Assembly: GCA_050053515.1 (NCBI GenBank)
Contig: JASFTQ010000047.1
Location: forward strand, 1 to 19,554
Origin: G020354645 sp050053515
GTDB taxonomy: Bacteria; Desulfobacterota; Desulfobacteria; Desulfobacterales; G020354645
Length of the DNA stretch: 19,554 bases
Direction of reading: 5' to 3'
A model generated the notes under the pieces. That model had not been told where the DNA came from. It made no database searches and saw only the letters and a program-made list of their open reading frames with translations. Both the position numbers and the translations under genes were made by a program. Shown here one piece after another: positions 6,923 to 15,010 of this stretch; position 1 is the stretch's first letter, and each line of letters starts with the position of its first letter.

Positions 6923-6978
6923 TTAAACCTTGTCCAGCGACGAATCTCGATGTTACCACCGACCGAGGAACCCTGAAG

Positions 6979-8976
6979 TTGTCAGTTGAATCCCAAAAAC
7001 TTCAATACCAGGAAAAAAAGAAAGAAAGTGTCCTGGAATGGCTGCTGAGCCGGAAAAAGGGAGTTTTTCACTACCCCTTGGAGCTGGCGGTCTGCTTTTT
7101 ATCGATCTCCCTGAGTATCTATCATCTCTTTGTGGCCTATGCCGGGTCGCTGGAAGCCCACGCTTTTCGCTCGACCCATCTGGCCTTTGTGATGATCCTG
7201 TGTTTTTTACTGCGTCCTTTGGGCCGCAAAAACTGGACGGATCCCAAAAATGCCTGGTTTGCCGTCGATCTGTTGTGTGCCCTGCTTACATTGGCCGTGC
7301 AGGTCTACACCCTCTGGGATCTGGAAGCCTTCATCTTCCGCCGCGGTGACCTGAACCAGCTGGACATCTGGGCCGGAACCGTCATGCTCATCCTGCTTCT
7401 GGAAGCCACCCGGCGCGCGGTGGGGTGGGCCATGGTGATCATCGCCGCCTTTTTTATAGTGCAGACCGCTTTTTCGGATCACTTCTTCGGCATCTTCTAC
7501 GGGCCCCCCAGTTCCTGGTTCACCGTGATCGACTATCTCTTTATGCGGGAAAACGGCATCTACAGCATCCCCCTGATGGTCATGGCCACCTACATCTTCT
7601 TGTTCATCCTCTTCGGGGCCATTCTGGTCCGATCGGGGGCCGGTCGTTTTTTCATCAATGTCGCCCTGGCCCTAACCGGAAGTAAAGTCGGGGGGCCGGC
7701 CAAGGCGTCGGTGGTCAGCTCATGCCTGATGGCTTCGGTGTCGGGCTCTGCGGTGGCCAATGTGGTTACCACCGGAAGCTTCACCATTCCGCTGATGAAG
7801 CGCATCGGCTACCGGAATTACTTTGCCGGTGCGGTGGAAGCCTGCGCCTCTTCCGGGGGTCAGATCATGCCGCCGGTAATGGGGGCTGCGGCCTTTGTGA
7901 TCGCCGAGTTTCTCAACATGCCCTATCTCAAAGTGGCCATTGCGGGTATATTCCCGGCGCTCATTTACTTTTTTTCAATTTTTGTCATGGTTCATTTCGA
8001 AGCGCGCAAGCGCAACCTGGCAACAATCTCAACCGCAGAGCTTCCCAGTTTCAGGGAGGAGGTCAAGCGGGGCGGACACCTGTTTATCTCCATCGCCATC
8101 ATTATTGTCCTGTTGATCATCGGCTACACACCCATGTTTGCCGCTTTCTGGGCCATCATGTCCATCATGGTGCTGAGCTTTTTACGCCCGGAAACCCGCA
8201 TGAGCCCGGTTGATCTTCTCAGCGCCCTAGAGGAGGGGGCCCGCATGGCCGTGTCGGTATCGGTTGCCTGCGCCGCTGCCGGAATTATCATCGGCTGTGT
8301 TTTTGTGTCCGGCCTGGGCCTGAAATTCACAAATCTCATCGTCAGTCTTGCCGGGGGCATCCTGCCCATCGCTTTGATTTTGACCATGATTGCATCATTG
8401 ATACTGGGGATGGGGCTCACCACCACGGCCGTCTATATCACCCTGGCGGCCCTGGTGATACCGGCTCTGACCAAGATGGGAGTTGTGCCCATCGCCGCTC
8501 ATCTTTTTGCTTTTTACTTCGGACTGGTCTCGGCCATAACACCGCCGGTGGCCCTGGCATCGTTTGCTGCGGCGGGCATCTCCGGTTCCAACCCCATGCA
8601 GACCGGATTTCACTCTCTGCGGCTGGGTATTGCCAAATATATCTTGCCTTTTGTTTTCGTATATGCTCCCGGAATGGTCTTTGTCGGCAGCTGGGACAAG
8701 ATTATTCTGAGCATCGTGGGCGGCTTTGCCGGAATTTTCGCCCTGACCATCACCACCGAAGGGTGGTGTTTGTCCAAAGTCGGCTGGCCCGTTCGAATCC
8801 TCATGGCCGTCTGTGCCCTGCTGTTTTTCGTCCCCGGCCTCAAGATGGCGGTGTCCGATCTCCAGCTTGATATGCCCTTCTGGATAACCCATCTGCTGGC
8901 CTGGGTCCTGTTGATCGGCTTTATATTCACTCATCGGGCCAGACATCGCAAATCCGCAAGGGAGGCACCGGCATGA
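6979..8976 (+). CDS. TRAP transporter fused permease (4TM/12TM)
   Basis: The inner-membrane permease of the TAXI TRAP system, with the small DctQ-like four-helix part (about residues 30-190) fused to the large DctM-like part (about 190-640). The 665 residues and roughly 16 hydrophobic segments fit the fusion class. Conserved blocks are GSAVANVVTTGSFTIPLMKR (about 255-274), SSGGQIMPPVMGAAAFVIAE (about 291-310) and GLVSAITPPVALASFAAAG (about 515-533). It should couple Na+ or H+ entry to uptake of the ligand delivered by the 5753-6721 protein. The start is TTG, supported by GAGGAA 8 nt before it. The stop codon overlaps the start of the next small gene (ATGA). Confidence 0.93.
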   Translation: MSVESQKLQYQEKKKESVLEWLLSRKKGVFHYPLELAVCFLSISLSIYHLFVAYAGSLEAHAFRSTHLAFVMILCFLLRPLGRKNWTDPKNAWFAVDLLCALLTLAVQVYTLWDLEAFIFRRGDLNQLDIWAGTVMLILLLEATRRAVGWAMVIIAAFFIVQTAFSDHFFGIFYGPPSSWFTVIDYLFMRENGIYSIPLMVMATYIFLFILFGAILVRSGAGRFFINVALALTGSKVGGPAKASVVSSCLMASVSGSAVANVVTTGSFTIPLMKRIGYRNYFAGAVEACASSGGQIMPPVMGAAAFVIAEFLNMPYLKVAIAGIFPALIYFFSIFVMVHFEARKRNLATISTAELPSFREEVKRGGHLFISIAIIIVLLIIGYTPMFAAFWAIMSIMVLSFLRPETRMSPVDLLSALEEGARMAVSVSVACAAAGIIIGCVFVSGLGLKFTNLIVSLAGGILPIALILTMIASLILGMGLTTTAVYITLAALVIPALTKMGVVPIAAHLFAFYFGLVSAITPPVALASFAAAGISGSNPMQTGFHSLRLGIAKYILPFVFVYAPGMVFVGSWDKIILSIVGGFAGIFALTITTEGWCLSKVGWPVRILMAVCALLFFVPGLKMAVSDLQLDMPFWITHLLAWVLLIGFIFTHRARHRKSAREAPA

Positions 8977-9158
8977 GTTGGCAACGCATGGTTCAATGGC
9001 TGCTTTTGGCCGCGACCGCTGCCCTGTTGATGTTCTTGAAGGGGCTTCATCTGGGTGTTACGCATTACAACCTTTTTTTACTGATCCTGGTTGGATGGAA
9101 CCTGGGGCTGGTGCTTGCTTTTCGGGTGCTGACGGCTGCGCGCCGAGGTGATAACTGA
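8973..9158 (+). CDS. Small two-helix membrane protein coupled to the TRAP permease
   Basis: I do not recognise a named family. The ATG overlaps the permease stop by 4 nt and is preceded by AAGGGAGG at 7 nt, so translational coupling is nearly certain. The 61 residues contain two membrane segments, about 7-24 and 32-52, with a basic tail (AARRGDN). Its position suggests an accessory or stability subunit of the transporter. The stop codon lies next to the R2 copy B region. It is better supported as a real gene than the other small protein because of the coupling. Confidence 0.7.
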   Translation: MSWQRMVQWLLLAATAALLMFLKGLHLGVTHYNLFLLILVGWNLGLVLAFRVLTAARRGDN

Positions 9159-9167
9159 AGCCTTCCG

Positions 9168-9500
9168 GAAGCCATCTCAAAAATTGGTCTAAGGCCATAT
9201 AGCCATGATACTCCGCTGGCATCCGGGGGGCGGGGAAATTTTTACAACGACAAGATGCCGGGTTATCGCCTGCTGGATCGAGCAGCGGCAACTGCCTTAC
9301 ATTTTACCGCCTGCTGATAACACCCGTCACTTTCCCGACAACCGACACCCCAGTTTGCCTTTCCAGGTGGCAACAGCCCCCCTGCCTGTTAAAAGCACCG
9401 GGGCGATCATCTTGTCGGGTAAAAAATACCCCGCCCCCCGGATGTTAGCGGAATCATCCGAATGGTATCATCATAGTTATCTTCATTTTTTCGACGATCA
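9168..9500. mobile_element. Repeat family R2, copy B: miniature inverted-repeat element
   Basis: Positions 9220-9257 (CATCCGGGGGGCGGGGAAAT, then TTTTTACAACGACAAGATG) are inversely repeated at 9408-9444, imperfectly, around a 150-nt centre. The arms continue outward more weakly (GATACTCCGCTGGCATC against GGATGTTAGCGGAATC). The centre matches 1-173 and is related to 11262-11417. The outermost right part, TTTTTTCGACGATCAAT, resembles the tip of the right arm of copy C and the half-element at 18988. There is no coding frame. The element fills the gap between the small membrane gene and the ligase gene, so the ligase promoter, if any, is inside or just after it. Exact ends are uncertain. Confidence 0.65.
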
Positions 9501-9514
9501 ATGGGGATTATCGT

Positions 9515-11104
9515 ATGGTTGTGAACATGGGCAGGGTGTTTCGGCAGTTGGCGTTGCAGTTTGCCCCCAGCGCCGCTGTGATTAACGTGGAACGGGACCG
9601 TCACTTCACCTACGCCCGGATGCACGAGATCACCAACCGACTGAGCAACGCCTTGAGGCATCGATTCAGCCTAAAGCAGAGTGATTTCTACGCTACCATT
9701 CTGGAGAACGACAACATGGCCCTGTTTCACCCCTGGATGCTGAAAAGCCCGGTGGGAGCAGTATGGATCGATGCAAATGAATCGGTTGGTGAGCAGTTAA
9801 ACCAGGTCGACTACATTCAGCCGAAGCTGGTGTTTCTTGAGACGAGGCTGCTGCCGCTTCTTTACGAGCAGCTGCACGCACGTGAGATAGGTCTGGTTGC
9901 CATGGACCCCCCCAAAAAATCTCGGCCGGGGGTTTATTACTTTTGGGACCTGGTGGCGCAGGCCGCACCTGCCGAGATCGAGGAAGCGTTTGTGGCCGAT
10001 AATGCAGCCGAGCATATCAGTGTGCTGCGCTTTACCGGCGGAACCACGGGCAGGGCTAAATGCGCCATGTACACGCTTTTCAACCTGTGGATCTGGGGCT
10101 GCAATCCGGCACATTTCTACGAAACTTTTCCTTTTGAGAATCCCCGGGCCATGTTTTTTTCGCCATTGCATCACGCCGCCTCCGGTTCGGTTGTCATTCC
10201 GGTGCACATCAAGGGAGGTGCGGTCATTACCCTCAACCGGGCCGACCCGGAATCTGTCGGCAGCACCATCGAACGGCAAAAAGTGGACATGATTTATGCG
10301 GTGCCTACGGTCCTTTACCGCATGCTTGAAATGGACCTGCCCCGCAAGTACAACCTGAGCAGCCTGAAGACTATCCGTTACGGCGGGGCTCCTATCTCCC
10401 CTTCCAAATTGGAAATACTGCTGGAGCTTTTCGGGCAAATATTCGTTCAAGGATACGGATCCACCGAATGCTGGCCATCGGTCACCATTCTGGCCCGCAA
10501 AGATCATGGAACCCATACGCAAGAGCAGCTGCAGAGACTGTTGTCGGTGGGAAGACCTCTGCCCGGTGAGGAGGTTATCATCTGCGATGAGCAGGGGAAG
10601 ATCTTGCCGGCGGATCGGCGTGGAGAGATATGGATCCGGGGGCCCAACACCATCGAGGGATACTACAAAGCGCCCGATCTGACAAAGGAAAATTTTTCCG
10701 CCGACGGCTTCTGGAAGTCCGGCGACATCGGTTATATGGACAATGCCGGCTACGTTTACCTGGTGGACCGCAAGCAAGATATGATTATCACCGGCGGCTA
10801 CAATGTGTATGCCGTCGAGGTGGAAAACTGTCTCAACAGCCACCCTGGGGTCCAAAATTCGGCCGTGGTGGGTATCCCGCATGACGTCTGGGGTGAAGCG
10901 GTCTGCGCCATGGTGACGCTTGCCAGTAGTTATCGGGTTTCCCCCCCGGAGTTGATAGACTACTGCAAACGGCATCTGGCCCGCCACAAGGCACCCAAGA
11001 TAATCGAGATTGCCGCCCAGCTTCCCACCAGCCCGGCAGGAAAGGTTCTGCGCCGCGAAGTGCGCCGCCAACTCCAGCGTCTCAGTGTATTGTCCCGTAA
11101 ATAA
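9515..11104 (+). CDS. AMP-forming acyl-CoA ligase/synthetase
   Basis: An ANL-superfamily enzyme that activates a carboxylic acid as acyl-AMP and then forms an acyl-CoA thioester. It has 529 residues, a usual length. The phosphate-binding motif FTGGTTGRAKCAM is near residues 172-184, YGSTE at 314-318, the hinge/A8 region GDIGYMDNAGYVYLVDRKQD with ITGGYNVY from about 403, and the catalytic lysine of the PAGK motif is K510. All core motifs are present, so it should be active. The acid cannot be told from sequence; CaiC-like, medium-chain or aryl substrates are all open. The start ATG has only GGGG at 8 nt, and another ATG lies four codons later. The final residues SVLSRK and the stop lie inside the R3 repeat copy at 11084. 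Neighbouring transport genes suggest it acts on an imported acid. Confidence 0.92.
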   Translation: MVVNMGRVFRQLALQFAPSAAVINVERDRHFTYARMHEITNRLSNALRHRFSLKQSDFYATILENDNMALFHPWMLKSPVGAVWIDANESVGEQLNQVDYIQPKLVFLETRLLPLLYEQLHAREIGLVAMDPPKKSRPGVYYFWDLVAQAAPAEIEEAFVADNAAEHISVLRFTGGTTGRAKCAMYTLFNLWIWGCNPAHFYETFPFENPRAMFFSPLHHAASGSVVIPVHIKGGAVITLNRADPESVGSTIERQKVDMIYAVPTVLYRMLEMDLPRKYNLSSLKTIRYGGAPISPSKLEILLELFGQIFVQGYGSTECWPSVTILARKDHGTHTQEQLQRLLSVGRPLPGEEVIICDEQGKILPADRRGEIWIRGPNTIEGYYKAPDLTKENFSADGFWKSGDIGYMDNAGYVYLVDRKQDMIITGGYNVYAVEVENCLNSHPGVQNSAVVGIPHDVWGEAVCAMVTLASSYRVSPPELIDYCKRHLARHKAPKIIEIAAQLPTSPAGKVLRREVRRQLQRLSVLSRK

Positions 11105-11185
11105 GTTACAAAATTGAATAATTCCTTGCACAAGCTACAGTCCCGCTGCGGCGGGATTCCCCTGAAGGGAATTTTAGCATTTTAT
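11084..11185 (+). repeat. Repeat family R3, copy 2, interrupted by copy C
   Basis: The first 35 nt match 3418-3452 at 30 positions: both begin AGT-TATTGTCC, then AAATAAG-TACAAA-TTGAA. The similarity continues with CAAGCTACAG, CCTGAAGG and AATTTTA-CATTTT. A different hairpin (TCCCGC/GCGGGA) replaces the long palindrome of the first copy. The right inverted end seen at 3794-3816 is absent, and the R2 copy C element begins at 11186, as if inserted into R3. Confidence 0.65.
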
Positions 11186-11483
11186 AGTGATTCTCAAAAT
11201 AACGTTCCGAAATCAGGCAGAATGAAGAGGTGCGGGCAGCGGGCAAATTTTTGTCGTCAAGATGCACAATCGCCGTCCCCTTGGCTCGCAAATGGCCACT
11301 TCCTATCGATTTACCCCCCTGCTATTTACAACATTGTGGACAACACAAAGACTCAGCGTGGTTTGCTCATCCAGGTAGCAATAGCCCCTTGCCATTTAGA
11401 ATCCAGCAAGTCATCAGCTTGACGACAAAAATTTGCCCGCTGCCCGCACCTCGTGTAATCGGAATATTATTTTGAGAATCACT
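11186..11483. mobile_element. Repeat family R2, copy C: nested inverted-repeat element (298 bp)
   Basis: The outer arms, 11186-11210 (AGTGATTCTCAAAATAA and on) and 11459-11483, are inverted repeats matching at 23 of 25 bases. Inside them 11227-11261 (GAGGTGCGGGCAGCGGGCAA and on) and 11418-11452 are perfectly inverted over 35 bases. The centre is 156 nt and related to copies A and B. TA lies one base outside each outer arm, consistent with TA target duplication. No transposase is encoded, so any movement needs a helper elsewhere. The right edge touches the TAG stop codon of the dehydrogenase gene at 11484. Confidence 0.75.
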
Positions 11484-12431
11484 CTAGCAGCAGGAACGAT
11501 TAAGCTTGAGTATTTCCACCAGCATCTTATCGCGCCAGCGTTTGATTTTCTCCAGGGAATGATCGCGCACGATTGACATCTGATAGACGTTTTTTACAAG
11601 GATTTCTCTCATGGGCGCAGAGACGGTGTGCCAGCTGGCCATCGATTCCCACCTCAAACGATAAGAGTCGGCATAATTGTCCAAAAACCCTTCGATGCCG
11701 TTGCCGGCCAGATGAGCACGCAATAGCGGGCCGATGAATGGATCCCGCATTCCCATGCCCGTGCAGAAAGCCTTGTCAATTTCTTCCGCACTGGCAACAC
11801 CGGCTGCCACCAGGTCCACGGCTTCACGCAGTATAGCCGCCTGAAGCCTGTTGACGATGTAGCCGGAAACTTCCTTTTTAAGCCGCACGGGAGTTTTGCC
11901 GAGTTTAACCATCAAATCATAGGCGATTTGAACCGTCTCCGGGGAGGTTTGACTGCCTCCGACGATCTCCACCAGGGGCATCAGATAAACCGGCAGAAAG
12001 GGATGGGTCAGCACGCAGCGCTCCGGTCTTGTGACAACCGTTTGAATTTCGCTCATCAGCAGCCCGGAACTGCTGCTGGCAAGGATCGTGCCGGCCGGGA
12101 CCAGGGCATCTAACTCCTCAAATACGCTCTTTTTGGCCGGATAGTTATCAAAAACGGATTCCTGTACGTAATCAGCCGGTCGAACAGCCTCGGCCAATAC
12201 CGTGGTGGTCCGGATGCGCTTGTCAACACCGGTTGCCCGTTCCTTTTGGATCAGGCCGTTGCTTGCCATAAAATCCAGATTAAGCGCCACCTGTTCGGTG
12301 GCTCTCTTTAGTAAATCATTGCTCACATCCTGCAGGGTGACCTCATAGCCTTTGGCTAAAAATAAGGTGGCCCACCCCTGTCCGATAAGTCCTGAACCGA
12401 CGCAGGCCACTTTTTTGATGTCATTCTTCAT
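11484..12431 (-). CDS. 3-hydroxyacyl-CoA dehydrogenase-family NAD-dependent oxidoreductase
   Basis: A two-domain NAD-dependent dehydrogenase of the 3HCDH family (315 residues). The Rossmann motif is VACVGSGLIGQG (8-19), followed by acidic D35 at the end of the second strand (VTLQD), which favours NAD. SSSSG (119-123), the catalytic-type His in LTHPFLPVYLMPLVEIVGG (141-159, H143) and the Asn in SGYIVNRLQ (189-197, N194) are present. The HPF-PVYL-PLVE pattern is closer to carnitine dehydrogenase and lambda-crystallin/gulonate dehydrogenase relatives than to beta-oxidation HADH, which usually reads HFFNP. The start at 12431 is chosen because AAAGGAG is 9 nt upstream; a longer frame to 12500 would overlap the MFS gene. 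It is the last gene of the minus-strand block, 65 nt after the MFS stop. It may oxidise a beta-hydroxy acid or betaine-like compound; the substrate is unproven. Confidence 0.87.
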   Translation of the reverse strand: MKNDIKKVACVGSGLIGQGWATLFLAKGYEVTLQDVSNDLLKRATEQVALNLDFMASNGLIQKERATGVDKRIRTTTVLAEAVRPADYVQESVFDNYPAKKSVFEELDALVPAGTILASSSSGLLMSEIQTVVTRPERCVLTHPFLPVYLMPLVEIVGGSQTSPETVQIAYDLMVKLGKTPVRLKKEVSGYIVNRLQAAILREAVDLVAAGVASAEEIDKAFCTGMGMRDPFIGPLLRAHLAGNGIEGFLDNYADSYRLRWESMASWHTVSAPMREILVKNVYQMSIVRDHSLEKIKRWRDKMLVEILKLNRSCC

Positions 12432-12496
12432 TATACCCGACTCCTTTCGCGGTGATTTTCGAAGTTGCGTTCCAGTGCAGAATAGCTCCCCTGTTT

Positions 12497-13735
12497 TCAA
12501 TCAGAAGAGTACTGTTTCTCCCGGGTGAAGCAGTAAAGAAGTGTGATGAAAAACAGGCAACCCATACACACGTAAAAAGCGGCCTGAAAGGCCTGCAGCC
12601 CGCGGGAGGCTTCCGGGTAAAGTGCCTGCATCATGAGTCCAAGCCCTTGCAGAAAAACCGCCGGACCAATCATGGTGAAAAAGTTGACCCCCGTCATCGC
12701 CGAGCCGGCCGCATTCAACGGGACCAGTTCTTTGATGTGCGGATACATCAGAGGCCCGGCAGAGCGAAAGCCGCCATAACAAAAAAATAGCAACCCGATC
12801 GTGATCACCGTCGGTGGTGTGGTTTTTCCCGCAAGGATCAGCATAACAACGGCCGTACCCAGCGTACCCGATATAATGACCCACTTGCGGGTCTTGAATA
12901 CCCTGTCCGACAGAACACCCCAGACAGGGGCTCCCATGATCATTCCCAGATTCATTAGAAAAATCATATTGCCGGTCTGCACGGCAGATAGTCCAATGCT
13001 TTCGATCAGATAGGGACCGGCCCACAGCGTTTGAAAAGCGGCAAATGTTCCATAACCGACGAGGGTTGCCATCGAAATGATCCAGTAGTCTTTCCTCGTT
13101 AGCAGCAGGGCAAGGTTGCTCAGGTTTTGTGAGAGTTTCAGTTCAATGGGTTCTGAAATCATGCCGGAAGAACCCCCCACCGGTCGATCACGCACTGCGA
13201 GATAGAGTATTATCACAATCAAAAGGTTTACGGCGGCAATGGCCACAAATGCCTGGCGCCAGCCCATCCACTGTACCAGAGCGACAAAAGGAACCGTAGC
13301 CGCCATGTTTCCCAGCGTTCCGATGGAAAAGATAAATCCGGCGATGGTGGCAAATTGGTAGGGTTTAAACCACAGTGTCATCAGCTTGAGGGTTCCCATC
13401 AAATTGCATGACATCCCGAAGCCCAGCAGAGCCCGGGCGACGAAACCGGCAGCAAAAGTATCGGCCCGGGAAAATAGGACCGCCCCGGCAACACCCACAA
13501 GCGAAAGGGCGGTCATCATGCGCCTGGCGCCGATTTTATCCAAAAATATGCTGATAGGAATCTGGGCCAGGGCAAAGGCATAAAAAAATGCAGCCGAAAT
13601 CATGCCCAGCTGGTGGGTATCTACTGAAAGCTCTTGCAGCAGTTCGGGCGTAATGACGGCCATGGATGACCGGTAAAACAACGAAAGAAAAAAATTGGCT
13701 GACGTTATTGAAAAGATGACCCAGCGGCGGGGCAT
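12497..13735 (-). CDS. MFS transporter (copy 2 of a related pair)
   Basis: A 412-residue inner-membrane secondary transporter with about 12 hydrophobic segments. The N-terminal half has RSSMAVITPELL (22-33) and the loop motif FLDKIGARR (64-72). VQWMGWRQAFVAIAAV followed by VRDRP matches the equivalent blocks of the MFS at 17596-18900, so the two are related. The style is that of the organic anion or nitrate/nitrite-like MFS branches; the substrate is unknown. GGAG lies 11 nt before the ATG, a rather long gap. It lies 117 nt after Fe-S subunit 2 and 65 nt before the dehydrogenase start, consistent with one transcript. I see no convincing separate promoter in the 117-nt gap. Confidence 0.87.
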   Translation of the reverse strand: MPRRWVIFSITSANFFLSLFYRSSMAVITPELLQELSVDTHQLGMISAAFFYAFALAQIPISIFLDKIGARRMMTALSLVGVAGAVLFSRADTFAAGFVARALLGFGMSCNLMGTLKLMTLWFKPYQFATIAGFIFSIGTLGNMAATVPFVALVQWMGWRQAFVAIAAVNLLIVIILYLAVRDRPVGGSSGMISEPIELKLSQNLSNLALLLTRKDYWIISMATLVGYGTFAAFQTLWAGPYLIESIGLSAVQTGNMIFLMNLGMIMGAPVWGVLSDRVFKTRKWVIISGTLGTAVVMLILAGKTTPPTVITIGLLFFCYGGFRSAGPLMYPHIKELVPLNAAGSAMTGVNFFTMIGPAVFLQGLGLMMQALYPEASRGLQAFQAAFYVCMGCLFFITLLYCFTREKQYSSD

Positions 13736-13852
13736 TTTTTACACGACTCCAATTGGCTGATACACTGCTCAGGCCGGATTACAATGGTAGGGCATACAAC
13801 AACGGAATCCATTCAACCGGCAACCTCCAAGCCAAACTTCCATTCCCATGTT

Positions 13853-15010
13853 TTATGCCAGCCGGGCGTGTATTATCTCTGTAATTTCCTTTACTTCGAT
13901 TTTGCCTTCCAGATTTTCTACTTTAACCGCATCTTCCAGCATTATCGCACATGCGGGACAGGCGACCGCCAGCACCTGAGCAGATGTCTCGGCAGCCTCG
14001 TGAACTCTGGTTCGGGCTGCTGTTTCCTGCCTGCTGCCGACGATATCGGTGAAAACGTTACCACCGCCGCCGCCGCAACACAAGGCGTTTTGCAGGCAGC
14101 GATCCATTTCAAGCACATCGACTGAGGGCAAGGCGGATAAAATATTTCGCACGGCCCAATATTCCGAGTTGTGACGCCCCAGATAGCAGGGATCGTGGTA
14201 AGTCACGCGGGTTGGCGGCAGATCGGTTTTAAACACGGCTTTTTTAACGAGCGGTGCCAATATCTGGGTATAGTGAAACACCTGATAATTACCGCCCAGC
14301 GGGGAATAGTCGTTTTTGAGGGCATTAAATCCGTGAGGCGATAAGGCGATAATTCTTTTCACCCCGGCGGCATTAAACGTTCTGATGTTTTTCTCGGCAA
14401 GATGTTTGAACAACTCCCTCTCCCCCATGGCGTTGGCCTCGTTACCATCGGAGTGTTCCTCAGCGCCGAGAATGCCGAAAGAAATATCCAGTGCCTGCAG
14501 GAGTCTGGCCACGGAACGAGCAATTTCCTGTCCGCGGCTGTCGTAGGCACCAACGTCTCCGGGATAAAACAGGTATTTGTGACCTGCAAAAAGATCAATT
14601 TTTAATTCTTGCACCCAGTCGCCCCGCTTTTTACGCCCACGGCCGTAAGGGTTTCCGTACTGATAAAGATATGTCAGACAGTCTCGGACGGCCGGCGGAA
14701 CCGTACCGGCATTCACCAGTTCTTCTTTTGCAGCCATAAACGCCAAAAGCAGTTGATCCTTAAATTTATCAAACGCACACTGCTCCACGCAGTTGCCGCA
14801 ATTGACACAAGAGTAGATGATTTCTTGAAAACGCTTGCTGGTGTTGATCTTATTATTCAACCAGGCCCTCAGAAGCCACATCCTGCCGCCCGGCGAGTAG
14901 GTCTCAAACCGGAAGGCTAAATAGGCCGGGCAATTAAAATCCATGTAGTTCCCGGGCAGCTTGCAGTAGCCGCAGCGAAAGCATCGGTGCAGAATCTCTT
15001 CGTGTTGCAT
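13853..15010 (-). CDS. Fe-S oxidoreductase subunit 2 (GlcF/HdrD-like, CCG domain)
   Basis: A 385-residue iron-sulfur subunit that should pass electrons between the FAD subunit and a membrane or soluble acceptor. The N-terminus holds two four-Cys sets for [4Fe-4S] clusters: C10, C13, C16, C27 and C68, C71, C74, C78. The C-terminal CCG domain has C275, C311-C312, C351 and C354. The preceding CCG domain is degenerate: where family members read EE-CCG-D, this one has EEHSDGNE (184-191), and SPHGF (224-228) replaces CPHCF. So only one CCG cysteine set remains. The ATG is chosen because GGGAGGTG lies 5 nt before it and it overlaps the upstream stop codon by one base (TGATG). The gene is thus coupled to the FAD oxidase. 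Confidence 0.85.
   Translation of the reverse strand: MQHEEILHRCFRCGYCKLPGNYMDFNCPAYLAFRFETYSPGGRMWLLRAWLNNKINTSKRFQEIIYSCVNCGNCVEQCAFDKFKDQLLLAFMAAKEELVNAGTVPPAVRDCLTYLYQYGNPYGRGRKKRGDWVQELKIDLFAGHKYLFYPGDVGAYDSRGQEIARSVARLLQALDISFGILGAEEHSDGNEANAMGERELFKHLAEKNIRTFNAAGVKRIIALSPHGFNALKNDYSPLGGNYQVFHYTQILAPLVKKAVFKTDLPPTRVTYHDPCYLGRHNSEYWAVRNILSALPSVDVLEMDRCLQNALCCGGGGGNVFTDIVGSRQETAARTRVHEAAETSAQVLAVACPACAIMLEDAVKVENLEGKIEVKEITEIIHARLA

Noticed and set aside
9797..11131. Minus-strand open frame of 444 codons
   Set aside because: Antisense to the acyl-CoA ligase, whose motifs are complete; no family signature on this strand.
12432..12500. N-terminal extension of the 3HCDH-family dehydrogenase
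   Set aside because: The ATG at 12431 has AAAGGAG at 9 nt and begins directly at the Rossmann fold; the extension overlaps the MFS end.
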